The notes under the pieces were generated by a model. That model was not told the origin of the DNA, made no database searches, and saw nothing but the letters and a program-made list of their open reading frames with translations. Shown here piece by piece: positions 23,996-36,334 of a DNA stretch of 64,000 nucleotides. Each line of letters opens with the position of its first letter. The first letter of the stretch is position 1. The stretch comes from Begonia masoniana (taxonomy: Eukaryota; Streptophyta; Magnoliopsida; Cucurbitales; Begoniaceae). Made by a program: the position numbers and the translations under genes. The stretch lies in assembly GCA_022432975.1 (NCBI GenBank), contig CM039515.1, forward strand, positions 23,268,923-23,332,922. The letters run 5' to 3'.

Positions 23996-24237
23996 AGAGG
24001 TATAAAGAGATATGAGATTAGAGAGAGAGGGGAGCTGAAGTAAATAAGAAAGCACATAATTACAACCATTTGAAAGTTACAAAACATAAGAACAATGATG
24101 ATCCCAATGAGCAAAACACAACACATGACACACAAACTACCCCACATTTGGGGTACTACCCTACCTCTCCTACTACCCTAACACACTAAAAACACAAAGA
24201 ATAATTAAACTTCAAAATTAAAAATAAAACAAAATTC
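18160..24237. other. Low-copy-looking DNA without a supported gene
   Basis: AT-rich with no retroelement landmarks. The longest plus ORF (18012-18410) crosses the duplication edge and has no recognised domain. Short exon-like pieces exist (for example 22252-22345) but cannot be joined into a gene. A GA-rich microsatellite field lies at 23860-24030, with a pure GA tract at about 23950-23991, downstream of the bHLH gene. Confidence 0.5.
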
Positions 24238-24864
24238 TCAACTAAACGATGGATTTCCCTCCTCTTGAATTCTACTCATCAATTCATACAAAGCTGCAGC
24301 TATTTCATCTGCTGAACACAGCTTACAACCATCTTCCACCTGCATTTTCACCTCAAACAAATATAATCTATATATAATCTGAGCAAATCAGGTAAATGAC
24401 CATTCAATAATTATATAATCACCTTCACACTTAGAGAATACAGAATGATTTGATCCAAAGTTGTGAGATTCAGATGAAGAACAGTGAGATGCAAACTCTG
24501 CAAACCAGCCACTATGTTTAGTAGCTGTTTCGGCTTTCTTTTCGATCTTATTTTGATATTCGCGTGGCTTTCTACCATGTTTACTTCTATGTCGGCAATG
24601 GAGGTTTTGGTCTGTTCTCCAATGGCGGAAGGAGGGGAAGAGAGGGACGAGGTTGTTGAGTACTGAGGAAAACTGAAGAATTCGGAGAACGGCATTGATG
24701 GGTCGTTTTCTTCTGTGTAATTTTCCAGCTTTGTAGTTGCTGTTTGGCTGCTGAGAAAATGCACTTTCTGTTCTAGCTCCTTCACGAAATTAATGGCTCC
24801 TCCGATTATCGAGGCTTGATCGCCCTGTCAAAACATAGCTCTAATAAGAAAGAAGAAAAAGAAG

Positions 24865-24933
<69 letters not shown>

Positions 24934-25384
24934 CCCTTTGAACATAAGAATCAGGCATGAGAGACCGTAGCACAGAGAGATACTCATTCATCAACTTTCT
25001 CCGATTCCTCTCAACAGCAATGTGGGTCATTCTCTGATTCTCAATCTCCTCCTTGTTCTTTCTGATTTTCGATCGTCGTCTTCTCCTCGGACGAATCTCC
25101 GGCGAAATCTCTCCCAGAAGTTTCCCACTTCCATTGACGGTTTCGGAGGAAAGGTTGGAGTTTTGTAAGAGTTCGTTCCAGTTGGACGCCATTGACGAAG
25201 GTGGCGAAAAGCTGCAATCATCACCAAAAAGGACATTACTTTCTGTTTGGCTCCCGAGAAAATCACCAAACCCTTGATCATAACTTTCTTCTCTCCAACC
25301 ATGTCCTACCAACAAGTTGTATAGATCTCTGCTGCCATTATAGCGAACAGGGTCTTGCTGAAAAACCACAGCTTCAAGCGCCAT
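24238..25384 (-). CDS. bHLH transcription factor, subgroup Ia (bHLH94/96-like)
   Basis: Three exons on the minus strand: 25384-24935, 24824-24423 and 24339-24238 (stop TGA 24240-24238), with introns of 110 and 83 bp, both phase 0 with GT...AG. The product is 317 residues. It starts MALEAVVF, the conserved N-terminus of the bHLH94/96/57/67/70/71 group. An Arg/Lys stretch (98-111) precedes the bHLH domain (about 117-170), with the DNA-contact pattern H121, E125, R129 in [15 protein letters not shown] that predicts E-box/G-box binding. Helix 2 ([18 protein letters not shown]) lies across the first splice junction, which splits the domain. Residues from about 245 to the end look like the ACT-like dimerisation domain of this group. 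Subgroup Ia includes the stomatal regulators SPCH, MUTE and FAMA; the exact role of this paralogue is not shown by sequence. It should act in the nucleus as a dimer. The exon structure is intact. Confidence 0.93.
24866..24933 (-). repeat. (CT)n microsatellite filling the 5' part of bHLH intron 1
   Basis: On the sense strand the 110-bp intron opens GTCTCTCTCT and stays almost pure CT for about 68 bp. The repeat therefore includes the splice-donor region itself. Intron length will vary with repeat number. Confidence 0.85.
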
Positions 25385-25498
25385 TCTCTCTCTCTCTCTT
25401 CTATTTCTCTCTCTAGTTCAATCTTCAATCTATGGAAGAGGAAGAACTGAGATTTTAAAAGAATTATGTAGATGGGAAGATAGGCACAGAAGATAATG

Positions 25499-25504
25499 CA
25501 CGTG
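25499..25504. promoter_or_regulatory. G-box CACGTG upstream of the bHLH gene
   Basis: A palindromic CACGTG lies 115 bp upstream of the ATG. It is a binding site for bHLH and bZIP factors and could allow self- or cross-regulation within the family. Confidence 0.5.
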
Positions 25505-25582
25505 AAGAAGACAGTGAACTTCGTTCAAAGAAACAAACATTATTTCATCCTCTACACCCTTCATGGAATACAGTCACACCAT

Positions 25583-25590
25583 TATTTATA
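25583..25590 (-). promoter_or_regulatory. Candidate TATA box of the bHLH gene
   Basis: Minus-strand TATAAATA lies about 200 bp upstream of the ATG, with a CT-rich leader (25385-25420) next to the start codon. The position is plausible for a leader of about 170 bp. Unproven. Confidence 0.4.
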
Positions 25591-25599
25591 TTATTTTGA

Positions 25600-28250
25600 T
25601 TAATCCTCTTATTTTATCTCTCATTTATCAAAATAATAATTGCAACACGTTAACATATAAGATTATAACGTAGAGCTAAACTCTGAACCACATTCTAATG
25701 TGTGCTTCGGCGTCACTAAAATTCACCTCACAGTGTACTAGTATTGGGGAAGGACACAGTCCAGGAGTTGAGTCGAAGAGAACCGTGAACTAACGACTAC
25801 TATTGTTCAGAATCAAAATCGTGGATATTCAGAACTGGATCGTGAGATACGGTTCGCTTCTAAAATTAAAACAAAAATCAATATTAGACCTGTTTTGTTG
25901 GGTTTGGGTTAGGTTTGAGATCGAATGATAACATGAATTATTTTCATGTGTGGGTCGAGTTAATATGGATTTAGGTTCTATTGCAATCTGTTTCAGTTCC
26001 ATTGAACACGATCAAACTGCTAATTACGGCCGGTTCTGCTAACCCTTACTATTATAAGGGAAAATCACATTTTAGGAAGGGTAATTTTGTATGTAAATGA
26101 GACATACTAGTTTGAAAGATGGTCTACTACAGAACTTAATAAAAAAAATTGAAAAATGCTGAGATTTTAGTGGCGCCACCGACTTTCTTGATGACACACT
26201 TGAAAGCATGAATAGGGTGGAAATTGAACCCAAATCAACAAATATCATTAACGTTAATTCTTCTAATTGCGTGATTTAAATGGAAAAATATCTTCTATTT
26301 TTTCAACCAATTACAAATATTATTGTGTAGATAACGAACTAATCTTTACTTCCCTTATGAAAAAGCTTATATTAGATGAGTACTAAGACTGTCACGGCGA
26401 GAGTATCTCCCTTAAATGTAGAAAACCCTCTTTTATTTGAATTTCCCACTTCAAAAAAAATGTGTCTTTTTTAACGTAAATCAAACATTTGGGTACGTTA
26501 GTATACTTCTTTTTTTATCTACTAGGGTTTAGTCTGAGAGTTCTTGTCACTCTTCTAGCTAAGTGAGATCTAAGACGAAATCTGAGTTGATTTCTGTTGA
26601 ACTATGTTCACTATGTCGTAATAAGATTCTAATTTTTGAGCTGCCAGTCGGGTAGATATCGACGATCCCGGACCTTGGTCGAACCTCGCTCTAGAAGTTT
26701 CATTAGAATAAACTCACTGGCGTGTCTCGGAAGAACATGGTGAACATGACATATACATTCGCATATTATTTAGATAAAATTGATAATAAGTGGATTGAAA
26801 TAGATAATTTGTAGAGAAGAGAGAGAAAGAGGATGGTCCAAGCTGAACTGAAGAGATGGAGATGAGATAGAGAAGGAGATAGGGTGGTCGTCGTCATGTT
26901 GTAATAATACAGCGAGGTACCTTCTCTTCATCAGACAAAGAAACTGAAAAAGCCTTTCAATCTTCAATCTCTTCCCTTAGATTCTTCTATCTCACACAGT
27001 AGAGAGAGAAAGCCAGAAAGTCATACATGTCTGTCAGATTTAAGAGATATATCAAGAGGAATCCATGTGAATGTTAATCACCCATTCAAACCCTAACTTT
27101 GAAGGTTTATTACAGCTAATCAGGGTATGGATTCACTAATTACTAATTTACCCACTTCTCATAATCCTCTACAGATGTCTGTCTATTTATAGATCATCAT
27201 CAAATTCTCTCTCTCTTTACACAATGAGATGGACAAAAAAGGAAGAGAGAGGTTGTTTATGAGCTGCTCCACTGTGCCTTCCCTTAATGCTCATGGTACT
27301 ATATTTTTTGTTTAGTGGCGGAGCTCCTACGATTTTGTTTTTTGAGCTATCTTAACACGCGTTGTATTAAATAAAGAGATGAATTTTATTTATAAACCAT
27401 GTATTTTCTACTTTCACAAACGATATGAGATTGTGCACCCCACTAGCATTTACTGGACCCTCTCACACTGTCCCTCTTTGTCTTCACATTAAGAATCATA
27501 TAAAAAACACAACTTCATGTGGGGTCTGTGAGAATCTAACTGCTACTCACTCAGTTCAGCTCCAACCACAGAAGAGAGAGAGAGAGAAAGTGCAGAGAGA
27601 GGGAATGATGGGTTAGTTGAAGGAGAGAAACCGAAAACATTAAAAGAGAGAAAATGAAAGGGCGTAAAGGCAAAACCTTTTCTTGAAAGCAATTTGTCAA
27701 AACCAAACAAAAACAAACATAATTAAATAATATCTTTGTCCTCCAAACTCTCTATCAAATCTCCACCTCTCCCATCAAAACATCTTTCACGTGCACCCAC
27801 ATCCATGCACATCCTTTAACGATCTGGTTCTTCCTCTTACCCTCCAAACAATTTTAGCTAAATCAACTAACCCTAATCATTCTATCAATCTTGATTTTCT
27901 TACTATAATACACTACAAAATAACACACGCGCGCGCGCACACACACACACGGTGTTGTCGTGATCTATGATGGTGGCAGAAGAATCAAGCCGAGTTTCTT
28001 TATTATCGCTCAACTCTTATTTATGTACATTCTCTCCTAAAAACTCTAAACAAACTAAATTTGACTCTATATATATGCATTATGCTTCTTTATGTCGCAC
28101 AAAATCTATCTTGTATTTGGAATTTCGACATAATTTTTTCCTCTTTTCTTTGAAAACAATCTTTTAGAAAAAAAACTATATAATATACATATATATTACG
28201 TACAATGTGTGCATGAAAAAAAGGGTAATTGGAGTGGGGCCCATGGAAAA
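25600..28250. other. Intergenic DNA without a supported gene
   Basis: AT-rich, with GA/CT-rich patches at 26815-26880, 27000-27012 and 27570-27605. An alternating purine-pyrimidine run ACACACGCGCGCGCGCACAC continues as CA repeats (27923-27950). Short ORFs show no conserved motif. Confidence 0.5.
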
Positions 28251-28257
28251 ACCTCCC

Positions 28258-28458
28258 TTAGAGACTTACTAGAGTAAGATCAAAGCCTTGGCTGTTTGAT
28301 TTGACCCAAAGAAATTTGTCATCTTTCATTTGGAAGAGCACCTTGTCCTTGATCATGGTTTGGAAAATCTCACCGTAAAACACATGGCAATCATGGTGAC
28401 ATCTGCATCCATCCCTTGTTAGGGAAACTGCGGCTGCCTCAAAAACCCCCCCATCCAA
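28258..28458 (-). other. Exon-like ORF of unknown identity
   Basis: An open minus-strand stretch of 66 codons containing TRDGCRCHHDCHVFYGEIF and KDDKFLWVKSNSQGFDLTL. It ends at CTTACTCTA|GTAAGT, a good consensus splice donor around 28272. Composition looks coding-like (charged, Cys/His-rich). I do not recognise the family and found no partner exons. Confidence 0.25.
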
Positions 28459-28660
28459 GACGCATATGACAACAAACTTTGCGACTCAATTTTATGTGCA
28501 ATCGCATCATCGCGTATGCTGTAACACTTATAAGTGATAACGCCGAACGTACTCCCGCGTAATATACGTTGATTGGTGTATGAGTGTATTTGTTTTTTTG
28601 GCGATTTTTAACACCGAAATGAAAAAAAGAATGATTTTCGTTATTTTCTGATTTAAGCAT

Positions 28661-30550
28661 TCTGGGACACTGAATTCAATTTTCGGGCTAATAATTTAAC
28701 GTCATTCAACGACAACAGTGCACTTGATGTCTTCGTCGTTCAGATCTAGATGGATGGGTAGCCTAGAATTTCAATCAACGACCTGCCCTTTTTGTTGCCA
28801 ATCGGGGTCGATTTTGTCTTTTTTTTGCAATGTTCTGGTCTTTCTGATAGTTGATGAGTACCTGTATTTTCGACATTCCGAAGGATTTTATTATTCCTGT
28901 TGTTTTTTTCGCGAGCTAATCATTCTAGAATTTTCATCCTCAGTGATCTCATACTTTTGGTATTCATGCATTATGCATTAGAGTTGTGATAACTTACTTT
29001 TCCATCGTTCTAAAAAAAATTTTATTGACTATTTATAGTCCTTTCTTCTTCTTAAACATTTTAAATAATCGCTAAAACTCCAAGATCTTTCAAATATCTC
29101 GGAAATTCTCTATACTCCAGGCTCGAGAAGTCGGTGGGTTTTGTAACGTTCCTAATCAAGCATTGAGACTTTAGTATATTGAGAAGACTGGGTCCAGTTT
29201 CTTTTTCAAACATTTTTCAATAATGAGAGACGCATCCAAAGTTCTGATGAAAGACCGGGCAAGTTTAATTACTATTATACCAAACAAAAATGCTTGAATG
29301 CGTGGTAAGACAAACAGTACGTACATGTTCATCATTATTTGAGGAAGTTAAGTGTTGTTATAATGATGTTTCTTTCATTGGCTGATTGCTTGGCTTCACA
29401 TACCCTTGGGTACAGAATTTATGTGTCAGAACAGTCATCGATACAATATACCTCTTGGTTCTTGGTTTGTCGAGGTTTATGTTGATCTGTACCTGTAACG
29501 GTGGTTGTGATCTTTGTACTGTTTGAATTTTGCTGATATCAACTACTAAAATGTCTTATTTATGATTTAGAAACTATAAGCCTTATTTAATATTATGCTA
29601 TTTGCTTGAGGTGTCTGTGACTCCTAATCATGAAATCAGAAATCGACTTTCGATCTATGCACTAAAACACACAGTCACACAGGTCTTAGAAACTGTTAGA
29701 GAGTTGGTTTGGAGATGGCCATTGTTGGCAGAAGGATTTTCCATCTATGGAGGTTGATTCTTGGGCTGCAATCTAGAACTCATTGGCAAAATAACGTTAT
29801 GGGCTTTAAGGTATCATACCCCAATTCTTATTCTTCGCATGTTTTTGGTGGCCAGATATTTTTATATATCCATTCGCTTCATTTTTGCTGAAATTCTACG
29901 TCTAAAATATTATCTCAAAAAAAAAAAAAAATCATGTAAAAATAAAATATATTGAAGTTTTTTTAATATACGTGAATTCCCAGATTAAATTAAGATAATG
30001 ATTATCTGATGTTAGCTTTCAACTGGCCTTGAGGTATAAAGTTGGCAATTAATGCCACGTTGTTATCACAGAGGGGAGAAGTCAATGTATGTTTTCTTCA
30101 CTCTAACCTCACCTTTTGGCCTCAGGACCTAACTAGTCCGACATAAGACTCACTTGTTGAATTACTTTTGCTATTGAGCCATATTGTTACGTTGTAAGTC
30201 TGTCTCACTTTTCCCCACTAATTTTCACAGTAATTAAATCTAATATCTAATTTTATTCAATGTAGATTAGAATTGTCCAATGTACTATATTTTAGCACAC
30301 CCATCATATAGCATTGAGATAGTTTATAGTATTTAATAAATAAAAATTCAATTGAAAGGGTCAGACTACGCAATTTGTCATTGCGAACAAGAAGTCTTTG
30401 GAGTATAATTTTAATTAATTACTACGTGGAAGCTGGTCGGCGGAGAACCTGACGTGGACGTGCCAAGCGGTGACGCATAACCATCACATGACTTTCCTTC
30501 CTACGAAACTCCTGGAAGCTCTACCCAACTTTAGCATCCTCATTCCCAAT
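28661..30550. other. No gene seen
   Basis: AT-rich sequence with short ORFs only. CAAAAAAAAAAAAAA at 29918-29931 is a simple homopolymer. Confidence 0.45.
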
Positions 30551-31205
30551 TTGCTTGTTCCAACCACCGACCAGCGATTCACCTCAACTCTCCGTCTCTT
30601 CTCTCTTTTATAAACGTCTCCTCCTCTCTAACTCTCCTCATTCCAATGAGTGCGCTTCCCGGCGCACTTTAGTTTTTCTTTACCTCCATAGCTCCAACCT
30701 CGCACAGCGAAACCAAAGCGACCATCATGGATGTCCACGAGTTGAGGTTCGTCCTAGATGTTCTTCTCTTGTCATATAGCCAAGGACTCGTCGGTGTCGT
30801 TTCCCTCCCTCGTTCTCACTCTCAGCCGGCTGTTCATCCGCGCCTTTTCCTCCTTGTTTTATTTTTTTTTTTTTTTTTTTTTCCGATCGTCGGCCGGTGC
30901 GTCGCGCAGCAACTGATACAGAAATGCGAAGGATTAATGATAATGAGATTTTCGAGCCCGTCTATGGCGGTTATAGTCGTGGTCCCTCGTCGCCTTTCCC
31001 CCGTTTTTCCCCTATATGTTTTCCCTCTTCTTGGTCTACATCCGGCAGTGCTCCAGTTTTGCAAGCGGAGGGGGCGGAAGCATCAAAACTTCCGGGTAGA
31101 TCGGACTGGTCGTTCGTGCTTAATCAAGCGCCGCCTCGAGGCCCGTCGTATGCGAGCATGATCAGTACGTTCCTACCCTTCTTTACTAACTCTGAGGTGA
31201 AGGCG
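30551..31205 (+). other. Candidate gene start in a GC-rich island
   Basis: A TATAAA word at 30609 is followed about 115 bp later by an ATG in good context (ATCATGGATG at 30727). The frame is open to 31161 but includes a poly-T stretch (30850-30882) that would encode a run of Phe, more like the polypyrimidine tract before GCGCAG at 30903-30908. After that acceptor, a second frame (RRINDNEIFEPVYGGYSRG... PPRGPSYASMI) looks more protein-like. I cannot identify the product. Confidence 0.25.
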
Positions 31206-32025
31206 CTAAGAAGCGGGCGAGAGCCCTGAATGCTTGCCGTTTGTTTGAACGATTTCTGATGTAAGGACTAATGCTGCGTTGATTCCCCATGTGATCACAG
31301 TGTGTCCACCCTGAGATGCCATCGACGCCTGGCTTTTAGAGTCCCACACCACCTGTCCCGTTTGCCGAAGCCAACCTGCCCCGAATACTGGCCACGGATC
31401 TCGGAAGTTCAGCCCCACTGAGTCCCACAGACGGCTGACGTCGAGAACCAAGTAGTCGCCGTCGAGGGGAACAAGAAGCTCCGGGTTTTTTTTTTTTTTC
31501 TCTCCTCATCTTCTATAATGGGTGCGGCCAGGATGATCTCCGCCTGTGCTGAACGAGCGTTGACATCGGGAACATACTCGTAGCCCTAAGAGTCGGCAGT
31601 ATTGTGCGGTGTTCTAAATCGCTCGTGTTCTCACTGCCACCGGTCACTTCACTAGTACTAGGTCCAACCGTGGAAAATCTACGTTCGAGGTTCACGCTGA
31701 ATTGCGCCAGTGGACGGCTACGAAAGGCCATTAATCGACCCGCGCAACTGCACCGGTCGACGAGCTTGTGTGGTTTTGCCAAGGGAAATGCAGTTTCAAC
31801 AGGGCGAGTGATTCAGCAGATTCCGGTGGTGGTGAAGGGAGCGGATCGAGGGAAGTCTCCCGCCGCTTGATCGGTCGAAATTTCAAAAAACCCGACAGGT
31901 GGGGGTTTCCCGGACTCCCGCCCAGTTTTTTCTCACTGAAGACAGTCGTCATAAAACGAACGTCCGGACCTCAAGGTGTCCGACGCGCGACGCTGCGTAA
32001 GGGACTCTTTCTGCGGCGTAGGTGA
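31206..32025 (-). other. Candidate ORF pair with organelle-targeting-like N-terminus
   Basis: The minus ORF 31782-31513 contains MAFRSRPLAQFSVNLERRFS at its second Met, an Arg/Ser-rich start ending RRFST that resembles a mitochondrial presequence. A further minus ORF (31451-31206, DVSRLWDSVGLNFRDPWPVFG) lies in another frame, separated by a poly-A stretch at 31488-31499. Equally long plus-strand ORFs overlap (31604-31870, 31768-32025), so the strand is uncertain. No family recognised. Confidence 0.2.
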
Positions 32026-34400
32026 ATCTCTCTCTCCTACATATTGGAGTACCTCTTGAGTGAAGTTGATCCGCCTCGGCCGCCGTAGAGTTTGGTTTTC
32101 CTCATCTGACTCCCGTTAAATGGGACCCTTCACAATGTTGTTTCTAATTTTGGTACTGCGCGACCCTAAGCATTTGCTAATTTTTAATTTAAAATTAATA
32201 TAATCGGCTTGGGTTGGCTTTAACTAATGTCCAAATCTACTAAAAAGTTCATCAGTGCCGGGGTGTAATTTTGTTCATATTTTAATGATTGTAAATAGTT
32301 TATATTTATTGTATTAATACTAAAATGTAAAGTTAATGAATTATACTTCGTTGTATCCTTTATTAAATCACCCACATGAAAAACTGTTGAGATTTAATAA
32401 AGAATTAACGATCAATTCACCGTTGGTTTAATATAAATTTCCAACTCCTAAGTTACCTAATCTTACCTTGTTGTGATCGGGAAGTCACGATAGTTCGATA
32501 TGCCCATTTCCACCTCTTGTTGCACCACCATTTCGGTTGTAAACCGTCCCATTTTTAGAAAAAATTAATAAAAGTAAAAGAGTTTCCAAGCACTGTCGAT
32601 CCAATATATTTATAATATAAATAAAATTTAAAATTTCGGATTCAATATTTAATACAAGGAAAATAATCAAGCTGAATCCGGCGTCTGGTCTATCCACCTT
32701 GGTTTCACCTTGACCATCATCCCCCCATGAAAGCTCCACTTCTCGTCAAAAAAGAACCTGCCACGTTCTGACTCTATCTCCGTTCGGTGACGTTGAAAAA
32801 AAGACGAGCTAATTTGTGGATCTGGGCCAACTCACGAGAAACGAAATCGCGCGAAATGACTGTGAGTGATGCACCACTGACGCATTACATTAGGGTTTCT
32901 TTACCTGTGCATTTCTGCAATTCCGTTTAAAGTGATTAGTCCAGCCTATTTTCATCAATCGTTTTTTAAAAATCTTCATTTTTTGTCTTGTGTGTTTTTT
33001 TTTTTGCTTTTCTGCATACAAGAAAGGGCAGTCCTCTTGCTCTCTCTCAACTTGGTCCTTTGGGTAATGCCTCTGAGATGCTCAATAAAAATAGAAGGTT
33101 TCTATGCACAAATTGTCAATCGATCTTGCACAAAAAACAAACATATGTGCGATAGAATCTCAAGTGAACATTAATTTTGTGTTTAATTTCATATCATGAC
33201 CTTTGTGTGTATACTTATGTCTGTATTTTTTTTTTTATTCTAACCTCCTCAGGATTTGTCAACTTTAATCCTCTTACCACCCTGCAACGATTAACTATTC
33301 AAGTAATGAAAAAAAAAAAAAACCTTTAACTATGAAATATGCAAAACACTCTGGAGGAAACGGCGGCGCCAACCGACTCTACGCTTGAAAAGCACCGGCC
33401 CTTCCTAAATCTATGACAGCTTTTCTTTTTGTCGTTTAGTGAGAATGACTTGCTGGTCTATGTATAAGGGCTGCATGTCTCAACCCTTTTAGAAAGCGAC
33501 GCGATCTAAATCGACGACAGTCCCTTCTCCACTAAACGCTCATAATTTAGCTCATTTGGTTTGACCACATAAGAAAGGGAGGCCGGTCTACTATAAATCA
33601 GAGCCACGCGCTTAGGTCCGCTTTATTGGGAACATCGGGCAACCACTCTTCGCGTAATGTAAACAACGACGTGGCTGGACGGGGATAGTTGTCCAAGGAA
33701 AAGACACCGTGTTTTCTCCCCTCCCTAGTTTTAAACAACCATACCTCCGTCTTCCGTCTTCTCCAAAATCCAAACAAAATCTCATACCCTTTCATCTCCA
33801 CTCCCCCTCTCCTTCTTCGCAGGAGTACAGTTTTCCTTCGGTCGCGATATTACTATTAACTTTCGGTTAATCACAATTTGGCGAGGTATGAAATTAATAA
33901 GTTTTTTTTTTTACAATAAGATAATTTATGGTTTAATATTTATCTTTGTGTAATATTTGTAATTTTTCCTTCTAATTGCATACACCTAAGTAATGCATCT
34001 TTTAAGATATTTATTTATATTGTTTTTCTCCAGATCTTCATATTTTCTTTAATGTAGTGTATTTTATATATATTATTATCTTAGTTTCTAAAACTTGTGA
34101 TTCACATTGTTTTTATTTTTATTTCATTATATTTTCGCCTGTAAATTTATGTACTTCAATTATATTGCATTCTAACATATTTTTTACTACTATGGATATT
34201 TCTCTATATTGCGACGAGAGAATTCTGACTCAAGTAGATCGGTTTTGATTTAAAAAACGGGTAGCAGTTTCTGACAGTGATATGATTGGCTGGCAGAAGC
34301 CGCACCTGCCTATGAAGATGAAAATGAAGACATAGAGTTGGTATTCGACTTTCCCGAATCGACGCTGAACTTCAAGCACCGGTCGGCTCGATGACTGTTG
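32026..34400. other. No gene seen
   Basis: AT-rich DNA with a moderately GC-rich patch at 33350-33830 that has no convincing reading frame. Confidence 0.45.
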
Positions 34401-35480
34401 TGATGGTTTTCTACACCTAACCGCAGTGCAACGTTCGCTAATAAAGTAATAATTGTAATTAAAGTCGATCTCACACAAATAAATCTTAACAAATTTAATT
34501 GCTATAAAATTAGATAATAAAAGATAGAATATTAAAGAAAATGACCGTGAGCAGTAAATAATATAAAAATTAAGGTTACCAGCATATGAATAAGAAATAT
34601 TTGAATTAAACTTGAAGATTTGCATAAATAAAAGTCTGGTTATGATCATTTTTTCCCCCTCGTCACATATAATTTTTAACCACTAATAGCTACAGAAATT
34701 CTACAACTTTTTCACGGAACATAGCAAGAACTAACTTTTATAGGGTTCGCCGAATTACCTATTAAATTCGTCTTAGAATTCTTTCGATTTTTGAAAGACA
34801 AAAATATCTAATTTTCGTTAGAATTCTATTCTATTCTCGATTCCAAATAAAATTTATGGTCAACTATTTTCGTAACAAATTGAATTTATTTAATCAATCA
34901 TCATCTCAAAAGTTCATATCTACCTCTCGTACAATAGAAAACCTTAACATTAAAAATTTGCCCGTCGTTATAATCAAATTAACTAATAAACATCATGATA
35001 TAGTTTTAATGAAAATACTCACACTTTCATAGATCTAAGTAAACCATAGCGAGTACTTTCTAATCCTAAACAAGATAAAAAAAAAACATAGCTAAAATCA
35101 TGAATAAAAAAAATCTAAATTAACATATTTCATCAAAGAAAACAATGAAAAGTATATGAATAAGAAGTGATCAAGTGTAATTTGTAGAGAGCCAAGCTTC
35201 TCTCCATTTCCTTCTTGTCCTCTGATTTCCCTGGCGTCCTCCTGCTGCTTCCGTACCTTTTTTCTTCTCGCCCGCTGTTATTTTTATTTTTATTTTTTCC
35301 CTTTTTAAAATAAAACCACCCCAAAATCTTTCTCTGTTTTTTCTTTGATTCAATGGGATTTTTCCATCATCTTCCCCTTTTGGTCGTTCAGATATGTATT
35401 CATCTTTCTTAATTTTTGTGGCCAAGATACAACAATTTATTCAATTAATACTAATATCTGATTTATTCAAAAATATATAT
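34401..35480 (-). repeat. Athila-like LTR (solo or truncated)
   Basis: In reverse complement it follows the LTR at 10474-11816: GAGATCGACTTTAATTACAA, ACTTTATTAGCGAACG and GTTGCACTGCGGTTAGGTG at its end correspond to the GATCGACTTTTACTT, GTTAGCGACACG and GTGCACTTGCGTTAGAGTG blocks there. The 3' edge is TGATGG at 34401 in plus orientation. The right edge is only approximate. No internal domain is attached. Confidence 0.6.
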
Positions 35481-35639
35481 AAAAATTATTAAGTTCTTAA
35501 GTTCTTTCCATGCTTAACCACTTATAGCAATTTTCTATATTTTGACCACATTCCTTGTATATTCAAGAATTGGGCGTTCAAAGTCCGATTAGTTAGCTAG
35601 AAAACTGTAGGAAAGTTCCTAGTTAAGACTTTTAATGTA

Positions 35640-36234
35640 ATGACAATGGGAGTGTAGATGCATCGTAATGACAAATTGTAAATTGCCTTAGTATCGACTC
35701 CGGTGGACAAAGCTGAATCAGCGCGTCAAGGTAAGTTCTCGTGACTTACTTCTGGACCGATGCGTCTACCAACGTACTTCGATGTGGAGTCTAAGCTCTA
35801 AAGGATGGATGTCTTAATTGCTTTGGTTGGGTTAGTTAGGTTTAAACGTTTGTAGGTTATTTCATACAGTCTTGAGTTGGTACGCATGCTGGTTTGTTAC
35901 TTTATATGAACTGTTCATGCATCACGTATTTAACTTGGATTGAAATGAATTCTGCACTGCACATGTTTTCTGGGAAAACTATGTGGCCCAGAAATGGGGG
36001 GCTCCTGATTCTATCGTGCGGGCCGATTAAGGGTCTGGCCGATACCACATCTCATGTACTGTAATTGATGAACGTAATCGTTATATGGTCACGCGAGGTG
36101 GGGCTCAGGACACGTTGGACGTGTTGTAAGAGTGTACCACCTCCTCTAACCGCACGGGGGTAGTCCGACCGCAGATGGGCACCCTTGGTTTTTAGTGGGA
36201 TGAAGATCTCGGTGATATACTGTCTGCGACGCTC
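35640..36234 (+). repeat. Long-LTR fragment cut by the gap
   Basis: It contains AAATTGCCTTAG, GGTAAGTTCTCGTGACTTAC, TGCTTTGGTTGGGTTAGTTAGG, TGTTCATGCATCACG and CTCGGTGATATACTGTCTGC, collinear with 370-870 and with 51600-52160 in reverse. It runs into the N gap. Confidence 0.7.
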
Positions 36235-36334
36235 NNNNNNNNNNNNNNNNNNNNNNNNNNNNNNNNNNNNNNNNNNNNNNNNNNNNNNNNNNNNNNNNNN
36301 NNNNNNNNNNNNNNNNNNNNNNNNNNNNNNNNNN
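36235..36334. other. Assembly gap (100 N)
   Basis: Exactly 100 N, a placeholder gap between contigs. Confidence 0.98.

Noticed and set aside
23687..24147. Ser/Leu-rich minus-strand ORFs
   Set aside because: They are translations of a GA/CT microsatellite field.
27250..27300. MicroRNA precursor or target site
   Set aside because: GAGCTGCTCCACTGTGCC is not a match to any plant miRNA I can recall and no fold-back partner is visible.
34230..34649. 139-codon minus ORF
   Set aside because: It reads across the edge of the Athila-like LTR; no motif.
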